A stretch of 64,000 bases of DNA from Asterias amurensis (Eukaryota; Echinodermata; Asteroidea; Forcipulatida; Asteriidae), in contig NC_092665.1 in the NCBI RefSeq assembly GCF_032118995.1, forward strand, positions 10,644,512 through 10,708,511. Reading direction: 5' to 3'. Made by a program: the position numbers and the translations under genes. Each line of letters begins with the position of its first letter. Position 1 is the first letter of the stretch. The notes beneath the pieces are model-generated. The model ran no database searches and had not been told where the DNA came from. It was given only the letters and a program-made list of their open reading frames with translations. Positions 20,428 to 33,368 of this stretch are shown piece by piece.

Positions 20428-23400
20428 ATGGGTTGGACTCCATATCAATTCTTTTTAGCTGGTATGATGCTTGTGACTGGCTCAATCAACACACTCAGCA
20501 CAAAGTAAGTTGTCCATACATGTATGTAATAATGTACATCCATGTAGGCTTTAGGTTGGTTTGAAAATTGTGAGTTGAGGTGGGGTGGGGGGGGGGGCTA
20601 GGTGTAACAGTTTGGTTTTTGTTACCAAGTAAACATGGTAAAAGGTGCATACTTTTAATTCTGATACTGACAATTGACATGACTGGGGCTAAATCAGATT
20701 CGGATAGGATGTAAAGCTGTAGGTCCCGTCGCCTCATACTTCAAAGACATTAAAGCTCCACATGCCTCGCAGGAAATATAACTACTGTGTGCTTTGATAT
20801 GCCCCTGTGATTTTTAGCACTACACTGTTCATAAGGACATTGTAGTATTATAGTGTTTAAGTGTTCACTCTCGTAATGTACATGTGTAATCTTCTATTGT
20901 CTCCTGTCTAGATGGGCGGATGTTCAGACAGCAGTTGGAGATCCCAAGTATGGCAATGAACCACACGCATTCTTTCATCCGTTTTTTCAGGTGAGATGTT
21001 AGTAGCAGTAATCAGGGATAAATTTTATTATTCATTTATAAAGTGCCTTTGCTGACAGATTACAAGCAGTTCATGCTGTCATCGTCAAGACAGAACAACT
21101 ATATCACATGCTGTGTGTTTTGAGGCATCGCTTTGTGAGGCATCAATGTATATTCAGTTTGCAAAAACACCATGTTGTATACATACCGCTTTGCTATACG
21201 TGTATTTGTTCTTTGATCCTGAGTAGGATTTGGAACTTGGAATGTAGATTTAAAGTGTAGATTTGAAAAAAAAATTCCTGCTTATTTTCTTCTACAAGTA
21301 CCTGGGCGGAAGGTACATGTAATACATCGGCCGGGACTGTACTTCATTTGCTTTAGTGGATCGAGGTGGCTTCTTATTAATTTCACTGCCACAGAGTGAG
21401 TTCTCAATTTGTCTCAACATGTCCACAAACCTGCAAATGTCCAAAGAGGAAAGCACTGTCTATAAACCCTCAGTGAAGGTGGTAGAATGTTCCAAAGCTA
21501 GGCACAATGGGGGAAAAAGCTACAGTACATACATGTATCACCTGCTCGCGTTTGTAAGCTACAAGACTTTCTGGTAATTTGTTGTGTACATTGTAACTTG
21601 AGCTACTTTAAAGAAAAGAAGAAGGATTTTGAACGAGTAGATAGACCCACCTTGGCCTCAAAGATTGACCAAGATTGACAAAAACAAGCCTCAATACGTT
21701 TGTCATATATCCAGAAACTAGATCAATAAACAATTGCATATATATCAATCTGTACTGGATAGGCAAAAGTGGCACTCAATCATAATCAGGGTCACAAAAG
21801 GTCAGTCCTGACTCATAGGTCGATGACGATGATAATAACAATGACAGTTTTTTGTAGTGTGCCATATCTGTCAGAAAGACACTCCTGGTGGATAGAAAAA
21901 GGAACTCTGCTTATGATAATACTTACACCTCTGAAATTGAAATTACAAGTCCTTTTGTAGCTTTTGAATGGGCAGCATAGTATGCAATTATCAGGGGCAA
22001 TGCATGTTGAACACTGTGTTGGATTGTACTTACTGGGTTTTAGGCAAATCCTGAGATGGACATTAACAGAGTTGATAAGGATTTGATTCAGTGATTGTTT
22101 GATGTGCAACCCTTTGAGTTTAACAAACCTCAATTATTACCTACACGTACTATACATAAACACAATGTGTGTATTGTGTGAGCACAATGTTTGTTACTTT
22201 GTACAGTTGGCCTTGGTAGGACTATTGTAACCCAACTCAACAAATAAATAACTGTAGATTGATTGTCCTTTATCTTGGATTTACTAAGAGCTGAAGGATA
22301 CAACTTGATTTCCTGTCCAAAGATTTGTCTTAAAGGAAATGTAGAAACTGCTAAGCAAACACTAGCAGGAAATTAGTCATATTAACATACTGTTTAAATG
22401 TGGATTGGTAATGTTGTTGGTAAACTTATTTTGGTACTTATTTTATATATTATACTTAAAGTCAAATACTACTTTTTTGTACGGGCTATTGCCTCCGTAC
22501 CCTTGTTTACATTGGAGCCATTTCTGCCAAATTGCCATCAAGTACATGTAGGCCACTTCTTTGGATGATTTATTTAGGCCCTATTGGTTTTAGACCACTC
22601 TATCTGACCACTATAAAAGTATGTGGCCAGCCCTTCAAAAATAAGATAACCTGAACTTAATGGTAAGTTTATGATCCCAATTGATAGCATTTAAATCATT
22701 GAACTAAATTTATAAGGCTGTAAAAAGCACAGTCCCTCAGTTTGGTTTTGTGTGCACTCATTTTCAAATTGAAAGGTTCCTTGTGAAAGCTGCAGGTGAA
22801 AGTTACAAGTCTCTTACTGTACACCAAACAATGTATTTCATAGTTTCCTTTGGGGTGGGGGGGGGTAAACATGTGATGACACAAATGTAGCCCACTTTTT
22901 TTATTTATTAATTTTTTTTGGGGGGTGGGGGGGGGGGGGGTAAACATGTGATGACACAAATGTAGCCCACATTTTTTATTTATTAATTTTTTTTTATGAC
23001 ACAAATGGAGCCCACCTTGTTGGCCTGTTATGGCCCCCCTTTCATTAAACTACACCATGAAAGAGAGCCATCAGCCCAACAATGTGGGCTACATGAATTA
23101 ATGACATGAACAGAAGCACCAGAGCTTGAGTACGGTGCTCTTATCAGCTCGGCCACACACCCCACTCTTAACAATAAGTTATTATACTTTTTTGATTGTA
23201 AATTTGCTATCTTTTCCAAAAGGCTTCCTGTATGTTTCTTGGAGAGCTATCCTGTCTCGTGGCGTTCAAGATGCTTTTCTTCTACCATAAATACAGAAAA
23301 ACAGACAAGGATTTTGGGCCGCAGAAATTCAATCCTTTGATTTTGTTGCCGCCAGCTTTGTGTGATATGTGTGCCACTTCCTTGATGTATATCGGTAAGC

Positions 23401-26400
23401 AATTAAAACATTTTTGTCTAGTTTCTGTTTCAAAGTTTATTTTCCTAGTTTACTGCTGGCGGTATGTCATTGTTGTCTATAGATAGTTCCCCATGGCGTA
23501 AATCGGCCATCTTTATGGGCAATGCGGAACACATAGCCATATGTTTTGCGCGAGAACGGTGTGCAGCACGCGCAGATTTCACAAAACTCGTTGCCTGATT
23601 GGTTAGTAAACAGCGTGGTTGCGTTAATAAACTGAACGCTTGACGCGCCTGCAAGCTTAAATGCAATTTGCCCGTAAAGATGGCGTCTATTGCAACTTAT
23701 CTATATGTAGTGCATCAGGCTCAATTCAGGGTTCCAATTTGGTGGAAAAACCCAGAAGACCACATGGCTTGTGCATGTAGCTCAAAATATTTACTGGACC
23801 AGAATGGTTCAAAGGTTCTGAAGCAGACAATGGTGCTTTGAAAGGCAGTGGAAACTATTGGTAATTACTGAAAATAATTATTAGCATAAACTTTACTTGG
23901 TAACGAGTAATGGGGAGAGGTTGATAGTATAAAACATTGTGAGAAAGAAGTAATTTACCGCGAATTTGATTTTGAGACCTCGGATTTAGAATTTGAGTTC
24001 TCGCATCAAGCATCTGAACAAACACAATTTCGTGTGACAAGGGCTTTTTTAATTTAATTTATTTAATTTAATACATGTATATCACAACTTCGATGACTAA
24101 TTGTGCTCAAATTTCCACAGGTTTGTTATTTTATGCATATATGTTGAGATCCACCAAGTGAGAAGACTGGTCTTTGACAATTACCAAAGGTGTCCAGTAT
24201 CTATAATACTTTTCTGCTAAGCAAGAGTAAGCATTACCAGTTGCAAATGGTACAAACGTGACATTTTGTTTTGGCTGGTAGCCATCTGGTGAGCATGATT
24301 TTGCTGTGCTTACCCACTTGTTGTTCCCTATGAAACTGGGTCCTGTGCAGTTGAATGGTTCCAATTGGTTTGTTTACTCGCTGGCAAACGTCACTGAGAG
24401 TGTAGAACTTTTTGGAAAAGAATGTAGAGTTTGGTAAAAAAACATTCCTTATTTATTGTCATGGTGAAGACTAATTAAAGAGACACTTTTTACTTAGATT
24501 TTTGGGGTTGAAAAAATAACTGACTAGAGTGGGATTCGAACTAATGACCTCCAGATTAACGTGACGGCGCTTTACCAACTGAGCTATCTAGCCTTATGTT
24601 GGCGGTGTCCCTGTTTTGTCAATATCAAAGATATACGGGGGGTGCCAGTCAGAAGCCATACAACCGTTAACGTTAACTGCCGTGTAGCCAGGGATCACAC
24701 CCAAATTTCGATACAACCTGAGAAGCGGCAGCCAGAGGATCACCTTAAGGGGGTGCGACTTTTTGTTTCAGATATCAATATAAACCACAAGGGAAACTGA
24801 CTGGGTAAATTTTGAAATGATTTTTGGGGTTGAAAAAAGAATTGACTAGAGTGGGATTTGAATCAACAAACTCCGGATTACTTAGCTGTAATTTTTCGTT
24901 CCCAAATCCTTTTTCATAGGTCTTGCATTTACATACGCCTCCAGTTTCCAAATGCTGCGCGGTGCAGTTGTGATCTTCACTGGTTTACTCTCGGTAGCCT
25001 TCCTCCATCGTAAGCTGCTTGTTCATCATTGGCTTGGGATGCTGTGTGTTTTACTGGGCTTAATCCTGGTTGGATTAGCGGACATCGATGAGTTAGAGAG
25101 TGGAGACCATGATATTAATAGTATCATCACAGGTAATTAACAAAGAATTCTAGCACTACATGTAGCTGTGCCCTGTATAGTTAGTCTGGGTGTCTAGTAT
25201 ACACATATTGACAATGAGGTAACTAGTGTACGTCTATTCCCCCCGAGGGACTTTGAATGACCAGAAGAGGGACCTACGGCCGAGGGAAATAGGCCCCTCT
25301 TCTGGTCACTCATAGGCCCAAGGGGGAATAGACATACATTTTGTACACTAGTTACCGAATTATGCCAGTCAATAGGTGTTTTATAACACAGCTCGGTCTT
25401 AAATGTCAAATAAGAACAGAAATCTGGAAAAGAAAGGAAGTTTTGTAGTTGCTGTTGACGGTTCAAGTCAAAAGAGGGCGCTGAAACCGCGCACTATTTT
25501 TAAAGACTAGTGCCCGCTCGGGTACTAGTTCCCGCAAACCACGCGTGCGCGACCACTGGACTATATTATCGTAGCGTCATACGTTATCGACCCTCATATG
25601 TTTTCGGTCCCCAACTTTGATTCCCGTTTACCGCGAAATTGTGCAAGCTGCACCGGTGACAGAAGCTATGCAGTTTACTCACGGTCTGTATTTTCATCAG
25701 GCTTAATCATGCTGAGAATAAAGTTTGCTGTCATTGGTTATGCTCAAACATTTATAAAATGATTGATTTTTGGTACTAATCACTAGTGCATTATTATGCC
25801 AACATTCAAATGAGTCAAAGAAACATCATCCAACCTCGAAAGTTCAAAACAAAATTACTATCTGCTAGATTGAGTTTCATTCTGCTTTAGTCACTAGATT
25901 GATCACGTGAGGTGGTTACTATTTGGGATTCTATGGTGTGCAGAGGTGGGGAAAATATTAAAATATTTCAAGTGAAAATAACAACAATTTTTTGTTGTTG
26001 ATTTACTGCATACTGTAATAAATTCCGATAAGCGTAATAAATATTAAGTCTACATTAAAGAGAAAATATCATAGATTGGTTTCTTATCTCCTGAAACCAA
26101 ACATTACTGGTCTGAAATGAGGGAAAAAGGATTGTTATGAAGTGTGAGTGCATCAAGGAGGGTGGGGTGTTTTACTTTCATGCCTTATGATACATGTATC
26201 TCTGGATTTTAATATAGTAGCCATAATGCCTTAGGACAAAAATGTGATTAAATTTGTTAAGTAGTAATTGAATAATATTTTTGATTTATTTTGCACGCCA
26301 TACTAGCTTCTGAATATTCAATAAAATACCAACCAATGAAAGGTGTGAAAACATATGACGTTGCTCCAATGTCGTGCATGCATAAGCACTGTTGATGGCG

Positions 26401-29270
26401 GACTGTCTCTCGCAAAGTAAAACCAAAACTTTAAAAATTTCAACACACCATGAAGTGAAATGGTTATTGTTAAAAAATTGGATAGATGATTTGAAAAAAA
26501 AATTTTTTGTTTTTGATTGTGAACAATTTTCCTGTTATCCTACTGAAAACACATGACACCAGGATACATGTAGTTCATCCCACGTGATCGTGTTGCAGCC
26601 AACCAGAATACAGAACAAGCAAGAGGTGTGTTATAATACAAATATTGACTGCTTTGAGTGCTATGGCTAACACTATAACTCCTGAGGTGATCCCTAGGAA
26701 AATACAGCGGTGTGGGGATCACAGAGGGAGTCAAGAGTATTAACCATAGCAAGAGTAAAAGTAGTCAATATTTGTTTTATAACATCTCAACAGACTATTT
26801 ATCATCCTCGCACACGTAACGTTCGTATGAGCATTTCAGATACACATATTGGGCTTTGAGGCGGGTAAAAAAGATGTCTAGGTACATTGTACTGTGCGCG
26901 CCATGTGAGAGTCTTTGGACTAAACATGGCAAACGACTATTACACCGCCGCCGAGTTTCTAGTAAAACTACATGTAAGACGTACCATGTGACGCGCTCTA
27001 AACCAATGAAAAGGCGGAAAATTTTTGTAATGCGTGTTACAATTAAATTTACTACTCGGCTAGTTTGCATCAAATAGTTCGACACTAATCGAGACTAATT
27101 TTTCATTCCCAATATGCATTGTGGCATAAAGTTTACCACAGGCGCATTTACATGAAGTAAATCCGTACTGCAAGGATTGAAGGATTGTGTCACTGATATC
27201 TGGTTGTGTTTTGAATGTAAATTTTGTATTTATCCCCGATGCAAATTTAACATCTATTACATGGTTTGTTGTACCCGCTGCTGAAGCATAGGATTCAAAC
27301 TGCCTCTAGCTACCGGGCAACCTTGGTGGTCTAGTTGGTATGACACTGCTCTAGAATTGCAAAGGTCATGCCTTCTCTAGCTGACTGAATATCTCAACTT
27401 TCTTCCCGCAGGTGATTTGTTGATTATCATGGCGCAGATCATCACAGCAACTCAGATGGTCGTGGAGGAAGCGTTACTGAAGAAGCACAAGATACCAGCT
27501 TTGCAGGTCGTTGGCTGGGAAGGTGTGTAAAACCCTCAAAAGTACTTGTAGGGTGTCATGGTTGAGTGGTTAAAAACATCAAATTCAAGTTCTGGTGTTT
27601 ATTAAAGTCATCGGAGTGTGTTTGGGTCCTGGGGCCACTTAGCTTTGCAATTACGATTGACACTTGTGTCCTTGAGCAAAATACTTTAATAAACAATGTA
27701 TTTGCTTCTCTTCACCCAGGGGTATAAATGGGTACCTGTAGGTGTAGAGGTTGATATTGTGAATGAAAAAAGCCATTAGAGCGCTACGATTTCCCAGGTT
27801 GTATACTCCCCAGGGAGCTGAAAAAGAGAAAGGAATTTTATTTGCCCAATGACCATGATGACCAGGGCACTAATGTAAAGCGCATTGATATGATTGTTGT
27901 GAAATGCACTATACAAGTATTTGTTATTATTATTTATATCCTCGGGGGACAATGCCCGTAAACACTAACCATAAACATAATTGAGCTTCAGTCACCATTT
28001 TCACTTTTTCTGAGTGTACAGTTGGGCAATGATACATGTACATGTACTTACTCAAAACAAAGTTACGAATATATTTTGATAACTGCCACTTAAGTCGTGT
28101 TCCAAGTTGTAACAAGTTGACCATACAATTGATTAATCTTGCAAAAACCGTGTATCGTTTGCTAGGGGATACTTCAATAACAACTGCTTGCGAAGTCTAA
28201 TATAGCTTTACGCACATAGAGCAATATAGATTTTACGCAACAACATCAAAAAAGGCACTTGTAAATGACTTGATTCAGAAAACTCTGTACCCCAAAAATC
28301 CTGAAATTGTAAGAAATGATGATTCTTGTGCGTACACTAATCTGTGTATAGCATAGGTAGGGTAGCTGGTTTCTGTCCGGAATTTTTTTGCTGCACAACG
28401 TGTAGGTTCTGTTTTTGTAAAGTGCCGTTAGCCGAAGCTGGGACCGAAATTTAAAAAGTTATAAACTTACATGTATTACAAGTGATTATGTAATAGTAAA
28501 GGTTCAATGTCTCGTCCTGCCAGCCTAAAGGCCACAATAAATTATAAAATATGTGTTTTTTTTTGTAAATATACGAAAAAGCTGATGAAGTTCTTGTACA
28601 AGACTGATGTTAAAACTGTCTTTGTCTGGATCAAGCCACTTTTGAATCAATTAAAATATTGCAAGTCTGAACATGACTGACAACTAACTGCTGTACATGT
28701 ACATCATTCTTTAAAGAATTTATTTTATTTGAATAAAATCCAGGTTTCTTTGGGTTCTTCATACTGTCTACTCTTCTTGTGCCTTTCTACTTCATCAACG
28801 CTGGCCAGCTGAGTGAACTACCGGATCACGTCTTGGACAACGCCATCGATGCCTTCTATCAGATCAAGAACAACACTTTCATTCTGGTCGGCACAGTCGG
28901 CACAATCGTTTCCATCGCCTTCTTCAACTTCTCCGGGGTCAGCGTGACGAAAGAGATGAACGCCACCACGAGGATGGTGCTGGACAGTCTGCGCACCATG
29001 GTTATCTGGGCTGTGTCGCTCATCGTGAGGTGGGAGAACTTCGAGTGGCTGCAGTTGCTCGGCTTCTTCAGCTTGATTCTGGGCACCTTCATCTACAACG
29101 ATGCTGTGTTCGCCCCGCTGCTACGGAAGTTCAATATCTTACCTCCTTTAGCCACAGAGGAAGATAGCCTGCGGGAACCCCTCCTCAGGCCGGCTGAAAA
29201 TGATATTAATTACAGTACAAATGGTTTCAAGGATCACGAGACAAGTGGAAAATACCTACCGATTAATTAG
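20428..29270 (+). CDS. SLC35F6: Solute carrier family 35 member F6
   Basis: Member of the drug/metabolite transporter superfamily (EamA-like fold, about ten membrane helices). The human protein localises to lysosome/mitochondria and interacts with ANT2; its substrate is unknown. Coding exons: 20428-20504, 20912-20990, 23223-23394, 24920-25132, 27412-27522 and 28744-29270. They total 1,179 bp and 392 residues (human 371), with phases agreeing at every junction. Recognisable segments are the start (MGWTPYQFFLAGMMLVTGSI), FNPLILLPPALCDM, SSFQMLRGAVVIFTGL, GDLLIIMAQII, AFFNFSGVSVTKEMNATTRM and VLDSLRTMVIWAVSL. The last exon is unusually GC-rich for the window. An acceptor at 20358 just upstream of the ATG suggests a separate non-coding first exon, which I could not place. 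The introns carry several MITEs, a SINE and G-runs. Confidence 0.96.
20585..20602. repeat. Poly-G tract in SLC35F6 intron 1
   Basis: An almost pure G run (GGTGGGGTGGGGGG-like). Similar long G runs occur at 22852-22943 and 59836-59849. They could form G-quadruplexes and are prone to length error in sequencing. Confidence 0.7.
22852..23020. repeat. Direct tandem repeat, 2.3 units, with poly-G
   Basis: The unit is poly-G + TAAACATGTGATGACACAAA + TGTAGCCCAC + poly-T + TATTTATTAATT. Two full units (about 22852-22918 and 22919-22996) are followed by a third partial unit lacking the G run. Unit length differs because the G and T runs differ. Confidence 0.8.
23478..23706. mobile_element. Palindromic element O (TATAGATAGTTCC ends)
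   Basis: TATAGATAGTTCCCCATGG with GCCATCTTTATGGGCAA on the left is mirrored by TTGCCCGTAAAGATGGCG and TATCTATA on the right. The centre has GC-rich CGCGCAGATTTC and CTGATTGGTTAG motifs. It starts 83 bp after SLC35F6 exon 3. Confidence 0.65.
23838..24206. mobile_element. Family A TTAA element, copy 5 (SLC35F6 intron 3)
   Basis: A diverged copy: AAAGGCAGTGGAAACTATTGG on the left and GTGTCCAGTATCTATAA on the right. The TTAA at each edge has mutated. Family E right-half sequence follows immediately (24207-24346). Confidence 0.75.
24524..24592 (-). mobile_element. tRNA-like head of a SINE
   Basis: On the minus strand it reads GGCTAGATAGCTCAGTTGGT, then AAGCGCC and the B box GTTCGAATCCC, a tRNA-shaped head. 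It runs straight into TTTTTCAACCCCAAAAATC body sequence. A second damaged piece with the same junction lies at about 24823-24887. The acceptor ends do not pair, so this is a SINE, not a tRNA gene. Confidence 0.7.
25218..25357. mobile_element. Palindromic element M (GGTAACTAGTGTAC ends)
   Basis: GGTAACTAGTGTACGTCTAT on the left and ATACATTTTGTACACTAGTTACC-type sequence on the right pair, as do GACCAGAAGAGG and CCTCTTCTGGTC toward the centre. A short MITE hairpin beginning 85 bp after SLC35F6 exon 4. Confidence 0.75.
26629..26784. mobile_element. Palindromic element N (TGTTATAATACAAATATTGAC ends)
   Basis: The left arm TTATAATACAAATATTGACT is mirrored by AGTCAATATTTGTTTTATAA on the right. GCTATGGCTAACACT and GGGGATCAC blocks also pair inward. 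MITE-like hairpin in SLC35F6 intron 4. Confidence 0.72.
27552..27940 (+). mobile_element. tRNA-derived SINE with LINE2-like 3' end
   Basis: The head (TGTCATGGTTGAGTGGTTAA) is followed by GACACTTGTGTCCTTGAGCA, ACCCAGGGGTATAAATGGG and CCCCAGGGAGCTG. The 3' end, GTTGTGAAATGCACTATACA, runs into an ATT-rich tail. A 3' end of the GCGCTATATAA type is shared with L2/CR1-like LINEs that would mobilise it. The same family occurs in reverse at 13215-13528 and 38758-38971. Confidence 0.78.
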
Positions 29271-31149
29271 GCGCGTGGTAGAAGTTTGATGGGTTTCTTG
29301 AAATATTTGCAAAGGACTGTTGGACTGATTTTTGTTTTATTTTGGGTGGGATTTGAACCCATGCGTCGCCATATTCTTTACGAGCTACACAAAACACGTT
29401 GATACATCATATTTTACTGTGGCAGTCTTCCAACATGTCCAATGGGAGACTTTTGGATAGTCCTTTTTAACAGTTCTCACCAGTAGTGCGCGCGCTCAGA
29501 CCTATGCCAGCAATACTGAGCATGTGTGCCCCTGCTTAGAGCTGTAAAAAAGGATCGATATGTCTGCTGCCGCCAGCGTCTCAAAGTCTCCCATTAGCAT
29601 TCTAATTTACTTTCCTATTCCTCTTGATGCTCTGGTATAATGTCTGACTCAATTAACCCAACGTCACCATTGTAACAATCTTGTTTGCGCTATTTTGGAA
29701 GCCAATTTTCCCCTGTGTTATACACTGTTATACAGTGTAGTGAGTTTTTTATGCTTCATGCCGCTAGTTTAGGTTATGACATCATTTGCAAGAGGTATAT
29801 CAATCAACGAAAACATTTAGCAGATTAATTAGTCTTAATGGAGTGCCCTGAATCAGAGGTGTCCTAACTGCCGTAAAAACGTTCATGAATTAAGGAACTT
29901 AAAATCTTTCTAGCAATAAAAGCTTGTTAACGTGTACATACATGCATGGACCATTACCATGCTACCACCATTGTTGTGTTCCTCGTGTGTGCTATAGTGA
30001 TTATCAGTACTGATTACCATGAACAAATCAACCAGGCTATTTCTCTTTGAGTCTACGTTTGGCTGTTCTGGCTCCAAAGCTGGCATACAATTGTCACAGG
30101 AAATCATCCACTTCATTCATTGATCAAAAGCATTTCTTAAGATAGAAACTGAATAGAACTCTGAATAGTCTCAGAAGAAAGACAAATAATATACTTTTCT
30201 TGCATAAATGATCAAAGAAAAACTAACTCAATCTCCTGTGGGCTTTGGATATACAGTGGAGCCAGTTTGTGTGAATTGAGCATGGCTTACAGTGGAATTA
30301 CATCACACTTACAAACAGGATAATGAAGAGAAAAGAAGGCCGTGGCATGGTTAATATCAACTTACTGAAATAAATGGTACTTTTATTCAACATGACACAG
30401 GTTCAAAAATCAAGATCTTAGGAAAGACGCCATTTTGTTTATAACTTTGTAACAAAGAAAACAAATTGATTTGAAAACCCTTAAAAAGGAAGAGACAATT
30501 TATTTGTTATCAATATTATTAGAACACCATATATTTTTTTCAAACAGTTATCAATTATAAGTATTCAATTATTAAATACTTTCATACGATAGTGAATCTT
30601 TAGTACTTTTTTTATTTGTAGTGGACAAGATCGAAAGAAAATTGTGAAAGTAATTTTTATAGCAATGTAAGCCATTTTATTCATATCGGTTGGAAAATCT
30701 TACTGCCATAACCATTTGAATAATTGATCGATTCTCAAAGCAAATGTTTTCCTGAAAAATTTGTCAACAAAATGTGTGATTTAAAGGAGAATTATATTTC
30801 ACTAGATGCCCAAATTTTCCCTAATTTGATCGAACTATACTATAGGATTTGTTCTTGAGCTACGTTTATGCTGATTTTATTTTTGTGCTCATATGATCTC
30901 GTTTTTTCCCATTCTGATTTGCTTTTACCAAAGTAATTATATCTCATTTGTCATGTTTAAAGGCATTCAACATATTCAAGACTTAGTTTTCACCATATTC
31001 ACCAGTTGAATTTCTGCTGTATTCACAATTGATGAAAAGGAGAATGGTTGGCCAGCCTACTGGTGCACCGTGCTGGCTTACAAAATCTAACAATGTTTGT
31101 GACCTACATGTAACGAATTAGAATGATAAATGGTGTTCGAAGCTTCTCC
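29271..31149 (+). other. SLC35F6 3' UTR and intergenic stretch
   Basis: No coding exon follows the SLC35F6 stop. A MITE lies at 29442-29594. An AATAAA at 29915-29920 is a candidate polyadenylation signal. The rest is AT-rich with no recognisable gene. Confidence 0.4.
29442..29594. mobile_element. Palindromic element Q (ATGGGAGACTTTTGG ends)
   Basis: ATGGGAGACTTTTGGATAG on the left and CAAAGTCTCCCAT on the right are inverted repeats. The interior GCGCTCAGACCTA and ATATGTCTGCTGCCGCCAG recur in a second copy at about 33840-33985. Confidence 0.7.
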
Positions 31150-31532
31150 TTAAAGGAACACGTTGCCTTGGATCGGTCGAGTTGGTCTTTGAAAAGCGTT
31201 CTGTAACCGTTTATTGTAAAATGTATATGGTTAGAAAGATATTGTAAAAGTAGAATACAATGATCTACACAAATATGCCTCAAAATTGCCCTTTTTACCC
31301 TGTCGACTAACACGGTTGGCCATTTATGAGAGTCAAAATTTTGACTCCCATAAATGGCCGACCGTAATAGTTCGCGACGTAAAAGGAAAATCGTGCAATT
31401 TCGAGTGATACTTGTGTGGATCATTAAATTCTACTTTTAAAACATCTTTCTAACCATATGCATTTCATAACAAACGGTTTCAAACGCTTTTAATAGACCA
31501 ACTCGTCCGATCCAAGGCAACGTTTCCTTTAA
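31150..31532. mobile_element. Family C TTAA palindrome, copy 1
   Basis: Begins TTAAAGGAACACGTTGCC and ends with GGCAACGTTTCCTTTAA. The arms of about 180 bp pair across nearly the full length. The centre is CAAAATTTTGACTCCCATAA flanked by inverted GGCCATTTATG. Other copies are at 45838-46224 and 54048-54419. Confidence 0.9.
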
Positions 31533-31948
31533 GACGAGCAGACTATACTCTCAGGAACGTCGAGACCAAACCCAACTCTTTTCAGAGCCAACACTCATTC
31601 AAAAGAGATTTTACACGTACCCGCAAGTCTACAATTTATATTTATATTTATAGTCAATCTTTAATTAGAATGATGCTATTTCTCCAGTGAATGCTAACTG
31701 TTGAAATTGAATCACTCCTTTTTAAATGTTGAACATTAGTGTGACACGGATTTTTTTGATTTCCAAACGAAATTGAATGAGCCAGGTGTAAAACTTAATG
31801 ACTCTGCCTTTGAATTTGGCTGTGAGAACCTTTTTTTTAAATGAACTTTATACATGAATTGCATATGAAGTAAATTGCTGGACCAATTTCCAAATGCATA
31901 ATGTCATGTTTAGTTTTAAAATTTTAAAGATAGCAGGATTAGCTTCTG

Positions 31949-32505
31949 CATTCATAAATATCACAGACAGTTTCGCTCTTGGTGGAGAGCATGTCATTTG
32001 GGGGTGTTTAAACATGTGATATAAACACGTTAAGAAGTGTTTAAACATAGGCGTGGTGCGCAAGCTTTACGCTTGACGCTACATGTAATATATGCGTAAT
32101 GCAATAAATACACTGCTAATCAAATATACAACTATTTGTTTGCATGTGTCAAGGTGTAGTGTGCAAGCTTTACGCTTGACGCTACATGTAATATATGCGT
32201 AATGCAATAAATACACTGCTAATCAAACATACAACTATTTGTTTGCGTGTGTGTATGCACAGTGGTTGAACGGGATTCACGAAATGGAGCATGAGATCTT
32301 TAATTTTAGTAGGATTTGCTTTTCAGTATTTGTACATTTAAAAAAAAAGGGCATTTATGAATCTGAATAGAAGAGTGGTGACTCGGTCTTGTATCTTCGT
32401 TTAAAACTTTGGAGGGTCGTTCCTTAATCGCTCGGACACGACCCAGCCGGTTTTAAACAAACGTTCAAGATCGAGTCACCACTCTTTTATTCCCTTAACT
32501 CTGTA
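31949..32505. mobile_element. Family R composite element, copy 2
   Basis: Shares with 17262-18735 the left module ATTCATAAATATCACAGACAG, the GGTGGAGAG box and GGGGGTGTTTAAAC. It also shares the right module GGGCATTTATGAAT, followed by a hairpin with AGAGTGGTGACTCGGTCTTG and its inverse, ending CTTTTATTCCC. It has a 103-bp tandem duplication in place of the P and D insertions. Confidence 0.55.
32060..32265. repeat. Tandem duplication, two 103-bp units
   Basis: CAAGCTTTACGCTTGACGCT starts at 32061 and again at 32164. The following text, including ATATATGCGTAATGCAATAA and TACAACTATTTGTTTG, repeats with only a few differences. A recent direct duplication inside the family R element. Confidence 0.88.
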
Positions 32506-33055
32506 AGCTTAACAAGTTGATTAAGGAGAACAATTTCTGTGTTTTGCTCTCCTAAGTACATTCTTTGTTTTGTCAAAATAGTGTCCGGATTAATGTGCCA
32601 ATGCTCTACCAACTGAGGTATCTTACTATAGCCCTTTTCTCACTGTTACGCTTATGTCCCTGTGAACTTAAACTGAGCCACTCCGGGAGTTGTTTTAGCC
32701 CACGGTCATGATGGTTACCCTGCGCACTTTCCCACTCTTTGAGCACTTGGGTACCCTTTTTTGCTGGGGTGGATCAGGGGTAAAACGAACACCAAGTGTG
32801 AAAGGCCAAGCCATTATCCCCTGGAGAACGGAGTAGTGTGAAAATCGCGTATAGGGCGAGATAACTCAAATTGTAGTGGAGTGACGATAGGCCTATGTTA
32901 GGTTCTAGTCCAACTTTTTAAAATTCAATAAGTAATATTTCTCTTGTTAAATTTTACTGGACAAAACTTGAGTTGTAAATGTATTTTCTGAAATTTGAAG
33001 AACTGCAAATTGTTCAGTTTCTTGTCATATTTTCCAGTGTGAGGAATAAAACACA

Positions 33056-33368
33056 TTAAAGGCAGTGGACACTATTGGTAATTGTCACTCAATCGGTCAT
33101 CGAACTTGCGAGATAATAATGGAAGAAAAAACACCCTTGTCTCACGAAGTTGTGTGCGTTTAGATGGTTGATTTCGAGACTTCAAATTCTAAACTTGAGG
33201 TCTCAAAATCAAATTCGTAGAAAATTACTTCTTTCTCAAAAACTGTCATTCAGAGGGAGCCGTTTCTAACAACGTTTTATACCATCAACCTCTCCCCATT
33301 ACTCGTCACCAAGTAAGGTTTTATGCTAATAATTATTTTGAGTAATTACCAATAGTGTCCACTGCCTT
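33056..33368. mobile_element. Family A TTAA element, copy 6 (internally deleted)
   Basis: TTAAAGGCAGTGGACAC on the left, GTGTCCACTGCCTTACA on the right. About 75 bp of the left interior (between GGTAATTGTCA and CTCAATCGGTC) is missing compared with copies 1 and 4. Confidence 0.82.

Noticed and set aside
24524-24592. Possible tRNA gene on the minus strand
   Set aside because: A and B boxes are good, but acceptor ends do not pair and it continues into SINE body text.
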